From: Gammaproteobacteria bacterium
Lineage (GTDB): Bacteria > Pseudomonadota > Gammaproteobacteria > Steroidobacterales > Steroidobacteraceae
Length of the DNA stretch: 5,181 nt
Direction of reading: 5' to 3'
NCBI GenBank assembly: GCA_030043215.1
Contig: JASHYG010000140.1
Coordinates: 1-5,181, forward strand
This document shows, piece by piece, positions 1 to 5,181 of this stretch. The notes under the pieces are model-generated. The model had not been told where the DNA came from. It did no database searches and was given only the letters and a program-made list of their open reading frames with translations. Each line of letters starts with the position of its first letter. Position 1 is the first letter of the stretch. Made by a program: the position numbers and the translations under genes.

Positions 1-1
1 C

Positions 2-403
2 CCGGCCATCGCGCAGTTCGACCTCTGGATCGCGAACCATCCCGATGACTCGCGCAAGGCCGAGGCGTTGAACGACCGCTGCTGGGCTCGGGCGATCTCG
101 GGACAGGACCTGAAAAAAGCGCTGAGCGACTGCGACGTAGCCATCCGGCTGCAGCCCGGCATCGCGGGGTTCCTCGACAGCCGTGCGCTCGTAGAGCTGC
201 GGCTCGGCGATCTCTCCCGATCGATCAAGGACGAGGATGCGGCTCTGCGCCTGCAGCCGAAGAGCGCCTGGTTCCTCTACTGCCGGGGCGTCGCCGAGCT
301 GCGGGCGGGACAGAAGGCTGCAGGACGGGCCGACATCGCCGACGCCGTGGACTTGCAACCGAACATCGTACAGATCGGCCGGGCGCACGGCGTGACCCCG
401 TAG
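2..403 (+). CDS. TPR-repeat protein, C-terminal part (5' end outside window)
   Basis: The frame is open from base 2, so 133 residues of the C-terminal part are visible and the true start lies to the left. A TTG at 68 could be read as a start, but in-frame coding upstream (AIAQFDLWIANHPDD) has the same TPR character, so it is probably internal. At least three tetratricopeptide repeats are recognisable: about residues 19-53 (CWARA, then ALSDCDVAIRLQP), 54-87 (SRALVELRLGD, then DAALRLQP) and 88-121 (YCRGVAELRAG, then ADIADAVDLQP). Residues 1-16 look like the second helix of an earlier repeat. The protein ends with a short tail, GRAHGVTP, just after the last repeat. TPRs are protein-binding scaffolds. 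The role is unknown, because any enzymatic, DNA-binding or export domain would be in the missing N-terminus. The 122-bp gap and new ribosome binding site downstream suggest it is not in the same operon as the next gene. Confidence 0.85.
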   Translation, partial: PAIAQFDLWIANHPDDSRKAEALNDRCWARAISGQDLKKALSDCDVAIRLQPGIAGFLDSRALVELRLGDLSRSIKDEDAALRLQPKSAWFLYCRGVAELRAGQKAAGRADIADAVDLQPNIVQIGRAHGVTP

Positions 404-426
404 CCGAGCCGGCGACCCGTACCCGC

Positions 427-492
427 CCCCCAGTTACAGTGATTTCGAGATTGCCCCGGTAAATCCTTATGGGATAGGCTTAGCCCCCAGTT
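427..492 (+). repeat. 9-bp direct repeat CCCCCAGTT in the leader of the monooxygenase gene
   Basis: CCCCCAGTT occurs at 427-435 and again at 484-492, starts 57 bp apart, both in the gap before the monooxygenase. The flanks differ (ACAGTG versus GTCATA), so the core is what is shared. It could be a regulator half-site, or an RNA element, because each copy is complementary to the G-run of the downstream ribosome binding site. It could also be chance in GC-rich DNA. Confidence 0.4.
451..480 (+). promoter_or_regulatory. Weak sigma-70-like promoter candidate for the monooxygenase operon
   Basis: TTGCCC (451-456) is a partial -35 match. TAGGCT (475-480), 18 bp on, is a poor -10 match with three of six bases. 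The stretch 461-480 is the most AT-rich part of this gap. Placement between the two genes and ahead of a strong G-rich ribosome binding site makes a promoter here reasonable, but the hexamers alone do not prove it. Confidence 0.22.
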
Positions 493-520
493 GTCATAAG
501 TCGGAAGCGAAGCTAGGGGG
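484..520 (+). promoter_or_regulatory. Possible RBS-sequestering hairpin ahead of the monooxygenase
   Basis: In the RNA, CCCCCAGUU (484-492) can pair with AGCU (511-514) and GGGGG (516-520), with A515 bulged. This gives nine base pairs including one G-U, closing an 18-nt loop. The G-run is the ribosome binding site itself: AGGGGGGA at 515-522, three bases before the ATG at 526. Pairing would hide it. A further inverted pair, CTTATG (466-471) and CATAAG (495-500), overlaps the loop and offers a competing fold. This was found by eye without energy calculation. It matches no riboswitch class I recognise. Confidence 0.3.
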
Positions 521-525
521 GACCC

Positions 526-2220
526 ATGGAAGAACAACAAGTCTCAGTGCTCGTCGTCGGCGCCGGTCTGGCAGGACTCTCCGCCGCGCTGACTCTGTCG
601 CAGCGCGGCATCAAGCCGCTCGTGATCGAGCGGCGCTCGGCCTTATCCCCGCATCCCCGCGCCCGCGGCCTGAACATCCGGAGCATGGAGCTGCTGCGCA
701 CCGCCGGACTCGAAGAGCAGCTCTGCACGCGCAGCTCCGGCACGTTCGGCGACTTCACCATCATCCACGCCGAGAGCGTCACGGGGCCCGTGCACAAGAC
801 CATCGTGCAGCGCGGGGCATGGGAGGTGGGGCTGAGTCCTGCCCGCTCATCCGGGATGGTGCAGAGCCAGGTCGAGCCCATCTTGATGCGCCGGGCGGAA
901 CAGCTCGGAGCCGAAGTACGCTTCTCCGCGGAGCTGCTCGAGCTGGAGGAGAAGCCCACGCACGTGCGCGCTGTCATTCGCGACCGGAACGCCGCCGAGC
1001 CCTACGCCGTGCGCGCGAAGTACGTCCTCGGCGCCGACGGTCACCGCAGCACGGTTCGCTCGGTCCTCGGCATTGGGACCACGGGCGCCGGCCTGCTCTC
1101 GAGTCACATCGCGATCATCTTCACCGCGGACCATGAGCTCCCCGGGCACTCGATCTACTACCTGCGCCAGAAGGATTTCACGGCGGCGTTCATTCACATG
1201 GACGACTCCGGTATCTCCGTCCTCTCGGTCGAGACTCCCGGGCAGCAGCTGTCGCTCTCCGAGTGCACGCCGGAGCGATGCCTCGAATACGTCCACCGCG
1301 GTCTCGGTACGTCGGACTTCGGGATCGAGGTGCTCGATGTCATGCGCTATGACATGGCGTCCTTCCTGGCGGACCGGTTCTCGACCGAGCGCGTGCATCT
1401 CATCGGCGATGCGGCACACACGATGCCCCCGATCGGAGGCCTCGGCGGACAGGCGGCCATCCAGGACGGATTCGACATCGGCTGGAAGCTCGACTTGGTT
1501 CTGCGCGGTATCGCCGGCCCGGCGCTCATCCGCTCCTATGCAGCCGAGCGCAGGTCGGTCGCGGAGATCACCGTCGCGCACCAGACCGGAAAATACTTCC
1601 AGCGGATGCGCCCGGATAAGATGAGCGGCAATCCCGCCCCGGATGAGCGCCTGGCGCTCGGCGTGGCCTTCGGCTACCGGTATCGCTCGAGCTGTCTGCT
1701 GCTCGAGGAACCGGACAACGACGTGACCTACGACGATCCGGCGACGCTCAGCGGCCGCCCGGGGACCCGGATGCCCTTCGTACCCCTGCAGCGAAACGGA
1801 CAGGCGACTTCGGTCCTGGATCATATCGGCGGCGACTTCCTGCTCGTCGCAGGACCGGCCGGCGAGGCGTGGATCGAGGCGGCCGGACGGCTGAGGAAGG
1901 AGTACACGCTGCCGCTCTCCACGCTGCACATCTCGAGGGATGTGACGGATCCGGTGGGCGACTGGACGGACCGCCACGGTATCGCAGCCGACGGAGCCGT
2001 CCTCGTGAGGCCCGACGGCTTCGTGGCGTGGCGCTCGAGCGGTATCCACGAGCATTACGGGACGCTCCGGCATGCGTTGAGCGTCGCCCTCGGCCGATCC
2101 GCGGCACGGCCGGCCTTCGAGACCTCGGAACTGCCGGACTCGGTCCCCGAGCCGCTGGAGGTCTTCTCGGAGGACGATGCGGCGGAGATCAGACCTTTGG
2201 CCCCGGAAAGCCGCTCCTAG
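526..2220 (+). CDS. FAD-dependent aromatic monooxygenase (PheA/TfdB/RdmE type)
   Basis: This 564-residue protein is a class A flavoprotein hydroxylase (FAD_binding_3 family). Such enzymes use NAD(P)H and O2 to hydroxylate phenolic or polyketide-like aromatics in the cytoplasm. Three FAD motifs are visible: GAGLAG at residues 12-17, with ERR at 35-37 ending the Rossmann strand; the DG motif GADG at 169-172; and the GD motif GDAAHTMPP at 294-302, followed by the glycine loop and AIQDGFDIGWKL. Residues about 405-525 form the thioredoxin-like C-terminal domain of the phenol hydroxylase/RdmE group, with VLVRPDGFVAWR at 492-503 and no CxxC. A further ~35-residue acidic tail is unassigned. Total length is normal for the family. 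The ATG at 526 is supported by AGGGGGGA just upstream and by the first strand beginning at residue 7. An oddity is the glycine loop GGLGGQ (304-309), where Asn is usual at the last position. The substrate is unknown. A reductase-like gene follows 25 bp downstream, probably in the same operon. Confidence 0.93.
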   Translation: MEEQQVSVLVVGAGLAGLSAALTLSQRGIKPLVIERRSALSPHPRARGLNIRSMELLRTAGLEEQLCTRSSGTFGDFTIIHAESVTGPVHKTIVQRGAWEVGLSPARSSGMVQSQVEPILMRRAEQLGAEVRFSAELLELEEKPTHVRAVIRDRNAAEPYAVRAKYVLGADGHRSTVRSVLGIGTTGAGLLSSHIAIIFTADHELPGHSIYYLRQKDFTAAFIHMDDSGISVLSVETPGQQLSLSECTPERCLEYVHRGLGTSDFGIEVLDVMRYDMASFLADRFSTERVHLIGDAAHTMPPIGGLGGQAAIQDGFDIGWKLDLVLRGIAGPALIRSYAAERRSVAEITVAHQTGKYFQRMRPDKMSGNPAPDERLALGVAFGYRYRSSCLLLEEPDNDVTYDDPATLSGRPGTRMPFVPLQRNGQATSVLDHIGGDFLLVAGPAGEAWIEAAGRLRKEYTLPLSTLHISRDVTDPVGDWTDRHGIAADGAVLVRPDGFVAWRSSGIHEHYGTLRHALSVALGRSAARPAFETSELPDSVPEPLEVFSEDDAAEIRPLAPESRS

Positions 2221-2245
2221 CGACCTTCCCGGCCGAGGCTGAGGG

Positions 2246-3175
2246 ATGAAGCTGATCATCAGCGGCGCGTCCGGAAATTACGGGCGCCTCGCCGTCCAGG
2301 GGCTCCTCGAGCGAGTGCCACCGGGCGACCTCATCCTCATGAGCCGTCGCCCGGAGAAGCTCGCCGAGTTCGCGGCGCGGGGCGCGATCGTGCGGCGGGG
2401 AGACTTCGACGATCCAGCCCTGCTCCGCTCGACGTTCGCGGGCGGCGAGAAGCTGCTGATGATCAGCACCGGGCGAGTGGGCAAGCGACTTCCTCAGCAC
2501 CGCAATGCAATCCGCGCCGCGGCCGAGGCGGGTGTTCGCCACATCGTTTACACCTCGTTCGTCAACGCGGGCGGGGCCAACCCCGCGCTCGTCGCAAAGG
2601 AGCACGGCGCGACGGAGGATATGCTCCGGCAGAGCGGCCTCGCCTGGACGGCGCTGCGCGATAGCCAGTACTCGGAGGCGATGGCGGAAGTGGCCGCACC
2701 GATCGCGATCGAGAGCGGGCGCTGGCTCGCGAGCGCCCGCGAGGGCAGGATCGGCTTCGTCACGCGCCGGGACTGCGCCGCGTCGGCCGTTGCCGTGCTC
2801 ACGACCCCCGGGCATGAGAACAAGGTCTACAACATCACGGGCCCCGAGCTGCTGTCGTTCCGTGAGGTCGCTGCGCTCGCCTCGGAGTTGAGCGGCAAGC
2901 CCATCGAATATACGGTCGTCGATGACGAGGGGATGTACCGGATGTTCGATGCGCTCGGCGTGCCGCGCGAGGCGGTTGACGACCATGTCGTGAACCGCGT
3001 CCCCTGGTCGAGCAACGACATGGTGTCCTTCGAGCGCGCGATCCGGGAGGGATTCCTGGATCTGCTGTCCGACGACTTCGAGAAGCTGACAGGCCGCAAG
3101 CCGCAGTCGCTCCGCAGCCTATTCCTCGAATATCGAGCCGCGCTGCGCGCCATCGAGCCCCGATCGCGGTCCTGA
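2246..3175 (+). CDS. QorB/NmrA-like NAD(P)H-binding oxidoreductase
   Basis: This 309-residue protein is an atypical short-chain dehydrogenase of the NmrA/QorB group. The N-terminal nucleotide-binding motif is GASGNYG at residues 7-13. SRRPEK at 33-38 follows the second strand, and its two arginines favour NADPH. The pattern from 69 to 126 (KLLMIS, then PQHRNAI, then GVRHIVYTS, then KEHGATEDML) closely follows E. coli QorB (YtfG), which reduces quinones with NADPH. The YxxxK catalytic pair of classical SDRs is absent, as is normal here. The middle and C-terminal parts (ALRDSQYSE at 136-144, VYNITGPELLSFREVAAL at 194-211) also match. It is about 20 residues longer than QorB at the C-terminus. 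GAGG at 2235-2238 is seven bases before the ATG and 25 bp separate it from the monooxygenase stop, so the two genes are probably co-transcribed. Quinone reduction is an inference; NmrA-type redox sensing or another reductase role is possible. Confidence 0.88.
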   Translation: MKLIISGASGNYGRLAVQGLLERVPPGDLILMSRRPEKLAEFAARGAIVRRGDFDDPALLRSTFAGGEKLLMISTGRVGKRLPQHRNAIRAAAEAGVRHIVYTSFVNAGGANPALVAKEHGATEDMLRQSGLAWTALRDSQYSEAMAEVAAPIAIESGRWLASAREGRIGFVTRRDCAASAVAVLTTPGHENKVYNITGPELLSFREVAALASELSGKPIEYTVVDDEGMYRMFDALGVPREAVDDHVVNRVPWSSNDMVSFERAIREGFLDLLSDDFEKLTGRKPQSLRSLFLEYRAALRAIEPRSRS

Positions 3176-3368
3176 CGTCCGCGCAGGACGCGCTCGGCCG
3201 CGCTCGGCATATTGCAGCGCAACAGCCCGGTCCCGCCGGCCTCCGAGGACGGGCGCCCTGCCTGCCCGCGCCTCCGAGGTCTCACGCTCAGCCTCGAGGG
3301 CGATACTTTTACATAAAGGCGCGGCGTAGTTCACTTCGAGGGCACGAGAGAACGGTTACGTTCCAGCC
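3176..3368. other. Intergenic gap between the oxidoreductase and the kinase
   Basis: No gene is seen in these 193 bp. The first 120 bp are very GC-rich and hold short repeats: CGCTCGGC at 3191-3198 and 3201-3208, and CCTCCGAGG at 3240-3248 and 3271-3279. There is also a weak hairpin, CGGGC (3250-3254) with GCCCG (3264-3268). No U-run follows any hairpin, so no intrinsic terminator is called. An AT-rich patch at 3303-3317 (ATACTTTTACATAAA) is flanked by TCGAGGGC at 3294-3301 and 3336-3343, and is the likeliest place for a kinase promoter, although no good -35/-10 pair is visible. Confidence 0.5.

Positions 3369-5181
<1,813 letters not shown>

Noticed and set aside
68..403. TTG at 68 as the true start of the TPR gene
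   Set aside because: The frame is open to the left edge with TPR-like coding, and no ribosome binding site is evident before the TTG.
1741..2100. C-terminal thioredoxin-like domain of the monooxygenase as an active thiol redox domain
   Set aside because: There is no CxxC; the same inactive fold is normal in phenol hydroxylase and RdmE relatives.
2200..2220. Similar C-terminal ends of the monooxygenase (PESRS) and reductase (PRSRS)
   Set aside because: Only a few residues, encoded by different codons in a GC-rich genome; probably chance rather than a shared tag.
847..2259. Long open frame (470 codons) on the - strand, antisense to the monooxygenase
   Set aside because: Its translation is Arg/Gly/Asp-rich with no recognisable domain, and it lies opposite a well-supported gene. 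GC-rich genes routinely leave such open antisense frames.
2189..2986. Open frame (265 codons) on the - strand across the QorB-like gene
   Set aside because: It overlaps the end of one real gene and most of another, with no domain and an Arg-rich composition.
3169..3189. Hairpin GTCCTG / CAGGAC spanning the stop of the QorB-like gene, as a terminator
   Set aside because: The stem is only six pairs with a nine-base loop, overlaps an alternative CGTCC/GGACG stem, and no U-run follows.

Overview
The window is GC-rich throughout, with strong G/C preference at third codon positions. This and the gene families suggest a free-living, probably soil or water proteobacterium. The lineage is not certain: a gamma- or alphaproteobacterium fits the TPR protein and the hybrid-type kinase, but there is no rRNA or other marker. 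Everything readable is on the + strand. No tRNA, rRNA, CRISPR array, insertion sequence or phage gene is visible.

Layout: (1) 2-403 is the 3' end of a TPR-repeat protein whose start lies left of the window. (2) 404-525 is a short leader region with a 9-bp direct repeat, a possible hairpin over the ribosome binding site and, at best, a weak promoter. (3) 526-2220 is a class A (PheA/TfdB/RdmE-type) FAD-dependent aromatic monooxygenase with a thioredoxin-like C-terminal domain. (4) 2246-3175, only 25 bp downstream, is a QorB/NmrA-like NAD(P)H-binding reductase. (5) 3176-3368 is a gene-free gap without a convincing terminator. (6) 3369-5181 is the 5' part of a membrane-anchored sensor histidine kinase (two TM helices, two PAS domains, HisKA, HATPase_c). 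It starts at GTG and runs off the right edge, probably continuing into a receiver domain.

The monooxygenase and reductase look like a two-gene operon: one enzyme would hydroxylate an aromatic or polyketide-like substrate, and the other resembles NAD(P)H:quinone reductases that could act on a quinone or hydroquinone product. This is an inference from families and spacing; the substrate cannot be read from the sequence. The kinase is probably a separate transcription unit. Nothing here clearly amounts to a new system. The points most worth a second look are the structured leader of the monooxygenase, its substituted third FAD motif, the pairing with the QorB-like enzyme, and the kinase's LOV-like first PAS domain that lacks the photoactive cysteine.
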